Assembly: GCA_003650505.1 (NCBI GenBank)
Contig: QMQL01000065.1
Span: forward strand, 1-5,435
Reading direction: 5' to 3'
DNA length: 5,435 nucleotides
DNA from: Candidatus Acetothermia bacterium
GTDB taxonomy: Bacteria > Bipolaricaulota > Bipolaricaulia > UBA7950 > UBA9294
This document shows, in pieces, positions 1 to 4,753 of this stretch. The translations under genes were made by a program, and so were the position numbers. The notes below the pieces were generated by a model. That model was given only the letters and a program-made list of their open reading frames with translations, had not been told where the DNA came from and ran no database searches. Each line of letters begins with the position of its first letter. The stretch's first letter is position 1.

Positions 1-372
1 GACTTCGGCCATCTCGATCGGAACGCCGGTCTCCTCCCGGCACCGCTCGACCATCCTCTCCATCCGCCTCCGCCGCGCATCGGCCATCCGGGAGAGGAAC
101 AGGCCGAGCTCCCTCGATGATGGATCGACGAAGTACGCGAGGAGCTCGCCGCGGATCCCATCGAACTCGGTCTTGATCTCTACCCCGCTGATCACCTCGA
201 CCCCATCGATCGACTCAACGGGGAGGGAGAGGTCGGGGGAGAGGGTGTCGTGGTCGGTGACAGCGATGCAGGAGAAGGAGAGCCCCTTCGCGCGGCGGAC
301 GAGCTCGGGGATCGTCTGCATACCGTCCGACGCGGTCGTGTGAAGGTGAAGGTCGGCATAGCCGGCGGGCAT
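1..372 (-). CDS. PHP-domain metal-dependent phosphoesterase, N-terminal 124 residues (partial at window edge)
   Basis: The reading frame starts at ATG (370-372) and stays open to base 1, so the C-terminal part lies outside the window. Residues 7-17 (DLHLHTTASDG) are the first PHP motif, with H9, H11 and D16 as likely metal ligands. T39-D40-H41-D42 is the second motif and SGVEIKTE (62-69) carries the E65 ligand. Families of this type (YciV/TrpH, RNase AM) hydrolyse phosphate esters of nucleotides or small RNA ends using a multinuclear metal site; the substrate cannot be told from this fragment. The spot where relatives usually have His in an 'IHILGYF'-like strand reads GELLAYF (75-81), with E76 in place of His. 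The gene follows folD by five bases and its ribosome site is probably the G-rich end of folD, so it is coexpressed with the nusB-folD operon. Family assignment is firm; exact function is open. Confidence 0.87.
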   Translation of the reverse strand, partial: MPAGYADLHLHTTASDGMQTIPELVRRAKGLSFSCIAVTDHDTLSPDLSLPVESIDGVEVISGVEIKTEFDGIRGELLAYFVDPSSRELGLFLSRMADARRRRMERMVERCREETGVPIEMAEV

Positions 373-377
373 ACCGA

Positions 378-1214
378 TCACCCCCCCATCCGCTCGGCCG
401 CGGTCGCGACGTGCTCCATCAGGATGACGGTCGTCAACGGTCCGACCCCGCCCGGGACCGGGCTGAGCCATCCGGCGACCTCCGCCACCGATCCGGAATC
501 GACGTCCCCGACCAAGCCGGAGGGGGTGGGATTCGTCCCGACGTCGACCACGACAGCGCCCGGCCGGATCATGTCCCCTTTGAGGAGGCCCGGGCTCCCG
601 GCGGCGACGCAGACGATGTCGGCCTCCAGGGTCTTGGACCGGATATCCCGCGTCCGCGAATGACAGACCGTCACCGTGGCGTCGCGGTTGAGGAAGAGGA
701 GGGCGAGCGGCCGGCCGACGACGAGGCTCCGGCCGATTATGACGACGTCCTTGCCGACAGGGTCGATCCCGTACCCGTCGAGGAGCGCGATCACCGCGGC
801 CGCTGTCGCCGGGGGGAACGACGGCGCGCCGGCGACGAGGCGGCCGAGGGATCTTATCCCTCCGCCATCGACGTCCTTCTCCGGGGGGAGAAGGTCGCGG
901 ACCGCGGCTGGGTCGATACCCGGAGGGAGGGGGGCCTCGACCATGATCCCCGAGACGGCCGGGTCGGAAGCGAGGAGGTTCAGCTCCTTCAGTAGTCCCT
1001 CCCCGTCCGAAACGGAGATCCCCTCGACCGCTATCCCGACCCTGGCACCAACGCGTTCCTTGGCGCGGAAGTACACCCCCTCCTTCGCCCTTTCCCCCAA
1101 GAGGACGACAAGGCGGGGGACGATACCCCGGCTCTTCAGCCGGTTCACCCGTTCGGCGAGGCCCCCCTCGCGCTCCTTGGCCAGGTCCCTTCCGTCAAGC
1201 AACCTTGCGCTCAC
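378..1214 (-). CDS. folD: Bifunctional methylenetetrahydrofolate dehydrogenase / methenyltetrahydrofolate cyclohydrolase FolD
   Basis: This 278-residue protein is the normal FolD length. It would interconvert 5,10-methylene-, 5,10-methenyl- and 10-formyl-tetrahydrofolate in the cytoplasm, feeding purine and formyl-Met synthesis. Visible landmarks are LLDG (5-8), YFRAK (48-52) with the catalytic Tyr48 and Lys52, KDVDG (113-117) with Asp116, the Rossmann-fold nucleotide motif IIGRSLVVGRP (159-169), ATVTVCHSRT (179-188) and PVPGGVGPLT (252-261). Two normally strict sites differ: the Gln of the 'VQLPLP' motif is Glu93 (VEAPLP), and the usual 'PCTP' reads PATA (135-138). The start is GTG at 1212-1214, 20 bases inside nusB, behind a strong AAGGAGG only three bases upstream; the position agrees with the usual FolD N-terminus. 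The overlap with nusB suggests translational coupling. Family identity is secure; whether both activities are intact is less sure. Confidence 0.95.
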   Translation of the reverse strand: MSARLLDGRDLAKEREGGLAERVNRLKSRGIVPRLVVLLGERAKEGVYFRAKERVGARVGIAVEGISVSDGEGLLKELNLLASDPAVSGIMVEAPLPPGIDPAAVRDLLPPEKDVDGGGIRSLGRLVAGAPSFPPATAAAVIALLDGYGIDPVGKDVVIIGRSLVVGRPLALLFLNRDATVTVCHSRTRDIRSKTLEADIVCVAAGSPGLLKGDMIRPGAVVVDVGTNPTPSGLVGDVDSGSVAEVAGWLSPVPGGVGPLTTVILMEHVATAAERMGG

Positions 1215-1596
1215 GCTCCTCCTTCCAGATCCGATCGAGTATCCCGTTCACGAATACGCGCGCCTGTTCCGTCCCGTATCTCTTGGCGAGCTCCACCGCC
1301 TGGTCGATCGCCACCTCAGGGGGGATATCATCGTCGTAGAGGAGCTCGTACACCCCGATCCGGAGGATGTTCCGATCGATCAGACCGAGCCGCTCGAACC
1401 GCCATCCGATCGTATGGGAGCCGATCATGGCATCGATCTCCTCCCGGCGCCCGAGGATCCCGGAGAAGACCCGCTCGATGTAGGAGCGTTGCTCACCCGG
1501 CTTGATTTCGGCGAGCATCTCCTCGAGGGGGGTGGCGATGAACTCGCGGCGATAGAGGGCGCTCAGCACGAACTCCCGCGCTTGGCTCCTTTGCAT
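1195..1596 (-). CDS. nusB: Transcription antitermination factor NusB
   Basis: A 133-residue protein of normal NusB length. NusB pairs with NusE (ribosomal protein S10), binds the boxA RNA of rRNA leaders and lets RNA polymerase read through the rRNA operons. The N-terminal arginine-rich helix with SQAREFVLSALYRR (4-17) is the RNA-binding end of the all-helical fold. GWRFERLGLIDRNILRIGVY in the middle, followed by YELLY, IPPEVAIDQAVELAKRYG and FVNGILD (115-121), are the conserved core motifs. The start ATG overlaps the TGA of the preceding DUF2273 gene in a TGATG arrangement, which normally couples translation of the two. The 3' end overlaps folD by 20 bases. A nusB-folD pair is a common bacterial arrangement, supporting both calls. 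Confidence 0.96.
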   Translation of the reverse strand: MQRSQAREFVLSALYRREFIATPLEEMLAEIKPGEQRSYIERVFSGILGRREEIDAMIGSHTIGWRFERLGLIDRNILRIGVYELLYDDDIPPEVAIDQAVELAKRYGTEQARVFVNGILDRIWKEERERKVA

Positions 1597-1799
1597 CAGG
1601 GGCGGAACAGGCGGGCGATCGCGTCCTTCATCCGGATGGCTATCTCCCGCCGCGATTCGAACAGCGAGCCGGCGATGTACCCGGCGACGCCGAATCCGAG
1701 GAGGATGAGGAAGGCCCGCCAGCCGCCGGCGAGAAGGAGGATCCCGGCGAGGATCCCGACCGCCGCGCCGATCAACTTAGGATCCGCCAGCTGCGTCAT
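1596..1799 (-). CDS. DUF2273-type small integral membrane protein
   Basis: A 67-residue protein made of a short N-terminus (MTQLADPKLIG), two hydrophobic segments at about 9-27 and 29-48, and a basic C-terminal tail (about 50-67) that should lie in the cytoplasm. This architecture and its position immediately after amaP and before nusB match the DUF2273 family, whose molecular role is not established; it is usually found with Asp23 and AmaP. I chose the ATG at 1797-1799 because AAGGGAG lies eight bases upstream and the hydrophobic region then begins where family members start. An upstream extension to 1889 in the same frame would add a low-complexity Arg/Ser/Ala stretch that is simply the other reading of the amaP 3' end. 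The gene overlaps amaP by 23 bases and shares one base with nusB. Confidence 0.85.
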   Translation of the reverse strand: MTQLADPKLIGAAVGILAGILLLAGGWRAFLILLGFGVAGYIAGSLFESRREIAIRMKDAIARLFRP

Positions 1800-2334
1800 C
1801 CGCCGTCTCCCTTCCGCGGCCGCGGCTCCTGATGCTCTTGACGAGGACCGAGACCTCCCGGACCTCGACCCCTGTCCTCTCGGCGACATGTTGCATCAGT
1901 TCCCGCTGGATCGATTCGCCCACCTCGGTGACCCTCTGATCCGGGGAGAGGGTCATCCGGACGGTGATCCCGACCCCGTCTCTGTGGTGATCGAGCCGGA
2001 CTCGGAACCGCTCGATCCCGATCTCGTCGCGGAGGATCCCGCTGATGAACTCCCGGATCGCATGAGGGGAGACCCCGATCCTCCCCCGCTCCCCTTCCCG
2101 GACGAAGAGGGAGGCGTCCAACCGCTCGTCGGCGATCGCGATCAGGAAGTGGACACCGGCGAGGGTGAGGAGGACGCCGATCAGGATCGTGATCGCCATC
2201 CCAGCACCCGTCCCGACCAGCGATGCCAGGTCGGGGAAGACCCCGCCACCAACCCCGACGATGATCATGAACACCCCGAGGCCGGCGGTGACCAGCAAGA
2301 AGATAAAATTCCCTAGGGCTCTGAAGTTTCGCAT
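1777..2334 (-). CDS. amaP: Alkaline shock response membrane anchor AmaP
   Basis: A 185-residue protein with two transmembrane segments at about 9-30 and 43-67, joined by a short Gly-rich loop, then a cytoplasmic domain (about 84-168) that follows the Asp23 pattern: a GRIGVSPHAI start like the GRITIAEDVI of the upstream Asp23 gene, a middle strand pair, and EVGESIQRELMQHVAERTGVEVREVSVLV-like final helix and strand. The last residues are a basic, low-complexity tail. In Staphylococcus aureus AmaP anchors Asp23 to the membrane; here it would do the same for the one or two Asp23 proteins encoded just upstream. The ATG at 2332-2334 has GAGGA close upstream and lies 22 bases inside the preceding asp23 gene. 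The stop is TAA. The identification rests on topology, the Asp23-like domain and gene order. Confidence 0.85.
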   Translation of the reverse strand: MRNFRALGNFIFLLVTAGLGVFMIIVGVGGGVFPDLASLVGTGAGMAITILIGVLLTLAGVHFLIAIADERLDASLFVREGERGRIGVSPHAIREFISGILRDEIGIERFRVRLDHHRDGVGITVRMTLSPDQRVTEVGESIQRELMQHVAERTGVEVREVSVLVKSIRSRGRGRETADDAAGGS

Positions 2335-2690
2335 TCTTCCTCGTTCTCTTCCGGAGCCTCTTCCGGCTGGACAAGCCGCTGGACGTCGACGTTCACCGCG
2401 CTGACGCGGAGCCCGGTCATCCGCTCGATCTCCGTCTTTATCCGGGTCTGCACCTGCTTCGCCACCTTATGGATCGGGTGGCCATAGAGGACGGTGATCC
2501 GCACGGTGACGGTCACCACGTCCCCCTCCACCGTCGTGTCGACGTAGCGCTTCATCCCCTCGCCGCGGCGGAACGTGCTGTCCCCGCGTCGGAGGTTGGC
2601 GATCCCTTCGACCTCGGAGACAGCTATCCCGGCAATGGCGGTGACGACATCCTTGGAAATCCCGACGCTCCCCTTCTCTCCCTCTACCAT
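2313..2690 (-). CDS. Asp23/Gls24 family envelope stress response protein, second copy
   Basis: A 125-residue soluble protein of the Asp23/Gls24 (DUF322) family. It opens with GSVGISKDVVTAIAGIAVSE (about 7-26), the counterpart of the family's first strand and helix, then an extended strand region and VLYGHPIHKVA (67-77) followed by the amphipathic helix and LRVSAVNVDV (94-103). The tail from about 107 is Glu-rich and probably disordered. Asp23 proteins gather at the membrane by binding AmaP and are linked to cell-envelope stress; their biochemical action is unclear. The ATG at 2688-2690 follows GGAGG with a five-base spacer, and only ten bases separate the gene from the first asp23 copy. It is clearly a diverged paralogue of that copy, not a recent duplication, as the two share motifs but little else. 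Confidence 0.9.
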   Translation of the reverse strand: MVEGEKGSVGISKDVVTAIAGIAVSEVEGIANLRRGDSTFRRGEGMKRYVDTTVEGDVVTVTVRITVLYGHPIHKVAKQVQTRIKTEIERMTGLRVSAVNVDVQRLVQPEEAPEENEEECETSEP

Positions 2691-2700
2691 ATCGGCCTCC

Positions 2701-3081
2701 TCACTCCCCTTCGGCCTCGTGCGTGTGCGGGGGGACTACCTTCTTCACGTAGACGTCGACCCCGGAGACCGTGATCCCGGCCAGCCGCTCGATGTCCTGC
2801 TGGACGTTCCGCTGCACCCCCTGGGCGACCTCATGTACGGGATACCCGTATTCGACGGCGATCCGGAGCTCGAGCCGGACGGCCTCCTCGCTGAGCTCGG
2901 TCTTGATGTTCGGGGCGAGGTCCTCGCCGCCGAAGATGCTCTTCAGTCCACCGGAAGTCCCGCCGGAATGGGCAATCCCGCCCACCTTCTCCGCTGCGAT
3001 CCGGGCGATCGCGCCGATCACGTCCTCCGCGATCGTGATCCGGCCGTCCTCATCGATTATTTCGACCTTCTTCTCGGCCAT
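2701..3081 (-). CDS. Asp23/Gls24 family envelope stress response protein, first copy
   Basis: A 126-residue Asp23/Gls24 family protein. GRITIAEDVIGAIARIAAEKVGGI begins at residue 13 and VEYGYPVHEVA covers 76-86; these are the two best conserved blocks. The C-terminal strand ITVSGVDVYVKKV ends the domain, and a short His/Glu tail follows. The protein lacks a signal peptide or membrane segment, so it should be cytoplasmic and reach the membrane through AmaP, encoded two genes downstream. The ATG at 3079-3081 is preceded by AAGGAGG four to five bases upstream; that ribosome site overlaps the TAA stop of efp, so the two genes are tightly linked. Its place between efp and nusB resembles yqhY of Bacillus, the Asp23-type gene next to nusB there. 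Confidence 0.92.
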   Translation of the reverse strand: MAEKKVEIIDEDGRITIAEDVIGAIARIAAEKVGGIAHSGGTSGGLKSIFGGEDLAPNIKTELSEEAVRLELRIAVEYGYPVHEVAQGVQRNVQQDIERLAGITVSGVDVYVKKVVPPHTHEAEGE

Positions 3082-3090
3082 CGTTCCTCC

Positions 3091-3651
3091 TTATAATCGT
3101 TCCACGTAGGTCCCGGTCCGGGTGTCTACCTTCAACTTGTCGCCTTCCTTCACGAACAGCGGGACGCGGATGACGATCCCTGTCTCAAGGGTAGCCGGCT
3201 TCTCGACGTTGGAGACCGTATCTCCCTTCACCCCGGGCTCGGTATGGACCACAGTGAGCTCCACGAACGTGGGGAGATCGATCTTCACCAGTTCGCCGTT
3301 ATAGTAGCGGCCGATCACGTTGCTCCCCTCGACCAGGAAGTCGACGCCTGAGCCGAGGACTTCCTTGCTGATCGGGAACTGATCGAACCTCTCGGTGTCC
3401 ATGAACACATAGTCCGTCCCGTCGTGGTAGATGTACTGCAACTGGCGCGACTCGAGGAAGACCGACTCCGTGTTCTCCGCCCCCTTGAACGTCTCCGAGA
3501 CGACCCTCCCGCTCGTCAGGTGGCGGAGCTTCGTCCGGGCGACTGCACCGCCGCGGCCCCGTTTCGAATGCTCGTAATCCACGATCTCGTAAAGCTCGCC
3601 GTTGTAGAGGATGGTCATCCCCTTACGCATCTCGCTGACCGAAAGCCCCAT
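3091..3651 (-). CDS. efp: Translation elongation factor P (arginine-tip type)
   Basis: EF-P binds between the P and E sites of stalled ribosomes and restores peptide bond formation at polyproline runs. The 186 residues show the three domains: N-terminal KOW-like (1-62), then two OB-type domains, with the C-terminal signature GIVIRVPLFVKEGDKLKVDT near the end and PATLETG before it. The loop that enters the peptidyl-transferase centre reads K30-R31-G32-R33-G34-G35, so the tip residue that is Lys in E. coli and Bacillus is Arg33. I chose the ATG at 3649-3651 because GGAAGGAG lies eight bases upstream; the GTG three codons earlier (3658-3660) would run directly into that ribosome site. The gene is followed after nine bases by asp23. 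No modification enzyme for the tip residue is encoded in this window. Confidence 0.96.
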   Translation of the reverse strand: MGLSVSEMRKGMTILYNGELYEIVDYEHSKRGRGGAVARTKLRHLTSGRVVSETFKGAENTESVFLESRQLQYIYHDGTDYVFMDTERFDQFPISKEVLGSGVDFLVEGSNVIGRYYNGELVKIDLPTFVELTVVHTEPGVKGDTVSNVEKPATLETGIVIRVPLFVKEGDKLKVDTRTGTYVERL

Positions 3652-3684
3652 CCCCGTCACTCCTTCCTGTACGCTCTATCGCCA

Positions 3685-3690
3685 ATCATA
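3685..3690 (-). promoter_or_regulatory. Possible -10 element upstream of efp
   Basis: In the 53-base gap between the rlpA-like gene and efp, the minus strand reads TATGAT, one base from the consensus -10. It would start transcription near 3678 and give a leader of about 27 bases containing the efp ribosome site. No good -35 is visible at 16 to 18 bases, so efp may be driven by this weak site, by read-through from the rlpA-like gene, or both. Confidence 0.3.
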
Positions 3691-3704
3691 TCCGAATCGG
3701 GCCT

Positions 3705-4106
3705 TCATCCGGATGGCCAGCGCCGATACCCGTCAGGCCAGCGGATGATCCGCAACCCCACCTTGGTGATCCCTTTGTCGATGATCCCCAGCCTCTCCGC
3801 CGCCCCTTTCGATAGGTCGATGATCCTCCCCTCGACGAACGGCCCGCGGTCGTTGATCCGGACGACGACGCTCCTCCCGGTCTCGAGATCGACGACGCGG
3901 ACGATAGTCCCGAACGGGAGGGTCTTATGCGCAGCGGAGATCCCGTTCATATCGTATATCTCGCCGTTCGCCGTGTAGTTCCCGTCGAAACCCGGACCGT
4001 ACCAGGAGGCGATCCCGACCTCGTAGTACGGCCCGAACAGGGAGTAGACCACCGCCAGGCCGACAACTGCGACACCGATCAAGAGATAGATGACCCATTC
4101 CTTCAT
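3705..4106 (-). CDS. Membrane-anchored RlpA-like double-psi beta-barrel protein
   Basis: A 133-residue protein with one N-terminal hydrophobic segment (about 4-25, no Cys lipobox) followed almost at once by an RlpA-type double-psi beta-barrel. The diagnostic blocks are GIASWYGPGF (31-40), YTANGEIYD (44-52), SAAHKTLPFGTIVRV (57-71), SVVVRINDRGPF (79-90) and GRIIDLSKGAAERLG (93-107). E49, H60 and D86 occupy the acidic and histidine positions conserved across the family. RlpA proteins act on peptidoglycan, in some species as lytic transglycosylases of denuded glycan at the septum. This one has no SPOR domain and is much shorter than E. coli RlpA, so septal targeting is not evident; the helix probably tethers the barrel outside the membrane. 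The ATG at 4104-4106 has no clear ribosome site but lies eight bases after a -10-like TATACT. Family membership is firm; enzymatic activity is inference. Confidence 0.9.
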   Translation of the reverse strand: MKEWVIYLLIGVAVVGLAVVYSLFGPYYEVGIASWYGPGFDGNYTANGEIYDMNGISAAHKTLPFGTIVRVVDLETGRSVVVRINDRGPFVEGRIIDLSKGAAERLGIIDKGITKVGLRIIRWPDGYRRWPSG

Positions 4107-4113
4107 ACCATCG

Positions 4114-4143
4114 AGTATAGAGGCTCCGCCTCCGGATGCACAA
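4114..4143 (-). promoter_or_regulatory. Candidate promoter of the rlpA-like gene
   Basis: The minus strand reads TTGTGC (4138-4143), an 18-base spacer and TATACT (4114-4119, one base from consensus). The predicted start point falls at about 4106-4108, on or beside the ATG, so the mRNA would have almost no leader; this fits the lack of a ribosome site before this gene. The -35 matches only three of six positions, hence the moderate score. Confidence 0.4.
4120..4132. repeat. Small perfect inverted repeat between the DUF2227 and rlpA-like genes
   Basis: GAGGC-TCC-GCCTC is a five-base-pair perfect stem with a three-base loop, within the 46 bases between the DUF2227 stop and the rlpA-like start. 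It lacks the run of T that would make it an intrinsic terminator on either strand, and it falls inside the spacer of the candidate rlpA promoter. It may be chance in GC-rich DNA. Confidence 0.25.
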
Positions 4144-4152
4144 CCGCCCGGC

Positions 4153-4635
4153 TCATCCCCTGCCCCCGAGGGCCGAGGAGATCCGGTCGGCGAGTATGTG
4201 ACTCAGGTTCGGAAGATAAAGGCCGATCCCGACGGCAGCCAGGATCCGCCATGGCGGAACCGAAGGGGCGATCCGAAGGCCGAGGAGGGAGAGGACGAAT
4301 CCGATCATTCCGACAATCGCGGTCAGATAAAGGACGCGGCTGAACGGGCCGAGGAGGAGGCGATGCGACAGGCCGCGATGTCGGAAGAGGGACGCGTACG
4401 GGATCCAGAGCCAGCGCAAGATCCCCCACCGCCGGAACGCCCGGCTCCGGGAGAGGTCGAGGTCCGGGCTGAGGAAGAGCATGGAGAACACGTAACCGGC
4501 GATGAATCCGACGAGCTCCTGGTACGAGATCTCCCCCCGAGCGAGGAGATAGAAGCCGAACCCTCCCCAGCATACCAGACACCCCGCATCGATCCTCAGG
4601 TGGACCCTTCCCGACGGCACGGGCCAACTATCCAT
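4153..4635 (-). CDS. DUF2227-type membrane-bound metal-binding protein
   Basis: A 160-residue membrane protein from ATG at 4633-4635. It starts with the family's PSGRVH block (7-12), then a hydrophobic stretch, LSPDLDL (55-61), RRWGILRWLWIPY (68-80) and the HRGLSH box (86-91). The conserved H12, D58, D60, H86 and H91 form a plausible metal site, and three or four hydrophobic segments (about 17-33, 41-56, 100-121, 135-155) put it in the membrane. The family is annotated as a putative metal-binding or metal-dependent hydrolase, but no reaction is known. The frame stays open upstream to 4713, but that extension would run into the groESL promoter and operator and lacks a ribosome site, so I reject it; GTG at 4618-4620 is an alternative start. 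It diverges from groES with 118 bases between the two start codons. No convincing minus-strand promoter is visible. Confidence 0.82.
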   Translation of the reverse strand: MDSWPVPSGRVHLRIDAGCLVCWGGFGFYLLARGEISYQELVGFIAGYVFSMLFLSPDLDLSRSRAFRRWGILRWLWIPYASLFRHRGLSHRLLLGPFSRVLYLTAIVGMIGFVLSLLGLRIAPSVPPWRILAAVGIGLYLPNLSHILADRISSALGGRG

Positions 4636-4668
4636 CAAAATCCGCTTCAGAACAAGCCAAACCGGTAT

Positions 4669-4697
4669 TTGACGGACCCACCGGCCTCGGTTACAAT
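4669..4697 (+). promoter_or_regulatory. groESL promoter, sigma-70/sigma-A type
   Basis: TTGACG (4669-4674) and TACAAT (4692-4697) each match the vegetative consensus at five of six bases and are separated by exactly 17 bases. Transcription should begin near 4704, inside the CIRCE operator, leaving a leader of about 50 bases before groES. It is the strongest promoter visible in the window. Heat control therefore probably comes from a repressor and not from an alternative sigma factor. Confidence 0.85.
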
Positions 4698-4700
4698 GCA

Positions 4701-4727
4701 TTAGCAAGCTCAAAGGTTAAGTGCTAA
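4701..4727 (+). promoter_or_regulatory. CIRCE operator (HrcA binding site), slightly degenerate
   Basis: The left arm TTAGCAAGC (4701-4709), a nine-base spacer and the right arm AAGTGCTAA (4719-4727) match the CIRCE layout TTAGCACTC-N9-GAGTGCTAA at seven and eight of nine bases. The six outermost bases of each arm are perfect. It begins four bases after the -10 and covers the predicted transcription start, the usual place for HrcA repression of groESL. hrcA itself is not in the window. Confidence 0.85.
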
Positions 4728-4737
4728 CTACTCTGCG

Positions 4738-4744
4738 AAGGAGG
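4738..4744 (+). promoter_or_regulatory. Ribosome binding site of groES
   Basis: A perfect AAGGAGG ends nine bases before the ATG at 4754. It settles the groES start: an in-frame GTG at 4721 lies inside the CIRCE arm and would place this ribosome site within the coding region. Confidence 0.85.
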
Positions 4745-4753
4745 AGATGCAGT

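Noticed and set aside
1800..1889. N-terminal extension of the DUF2273 gene
   Set aside because: It would add a low-complexity Arg/Ser/Ala stretch overlapping the amaP coding region, while the ATG at 1799 has a good ribosome site.
676..2316. A 546-codon plus-strand open frame antisense to folD, nusB, DUF2273 and amaP
   Set aside because: It spans several secure minus-strand genes, its product is rich in Arg, Pro and Asp with no recognisable domain, and long antisense frames are expected in GC-rich DNA with few stop codons.
3652..3660. GTG start for efp at 3660
   Set aside because: The GGAAGGAG ribosome site runs directly into this GTG, leaving no spacer, whereas the ATG at 3651 has an eight-base spacer.
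4120..4132. Intrinsic terminator after the DUF2227 gene
   Set aside because: The GAGGC/GCCTC hairpin is only five base pairs and no T-run follows it on either strand.
4323..4589. Minus-strand Ser/Arg-rich open frame inside the DUF2227 gene
   Set aside because: It is the shadow of a secure membrane-protein gene in another frame, with low-complexity content and no motif.
4636..4713. Longer start for the DUF2227 gene at 4713
   Set aside because: It would run through the groESL promoter and CIRCE operator, has no ribosome site, and the conserved family block begins only a few residues after the ATG at 4635.
4721..4753. GTG start for groES at 4721
   Set aside because: It lies in the CIRCE right arm and upstream of a perfect ribosome site that serves the ATG at 4754; the added residues match no GroES.
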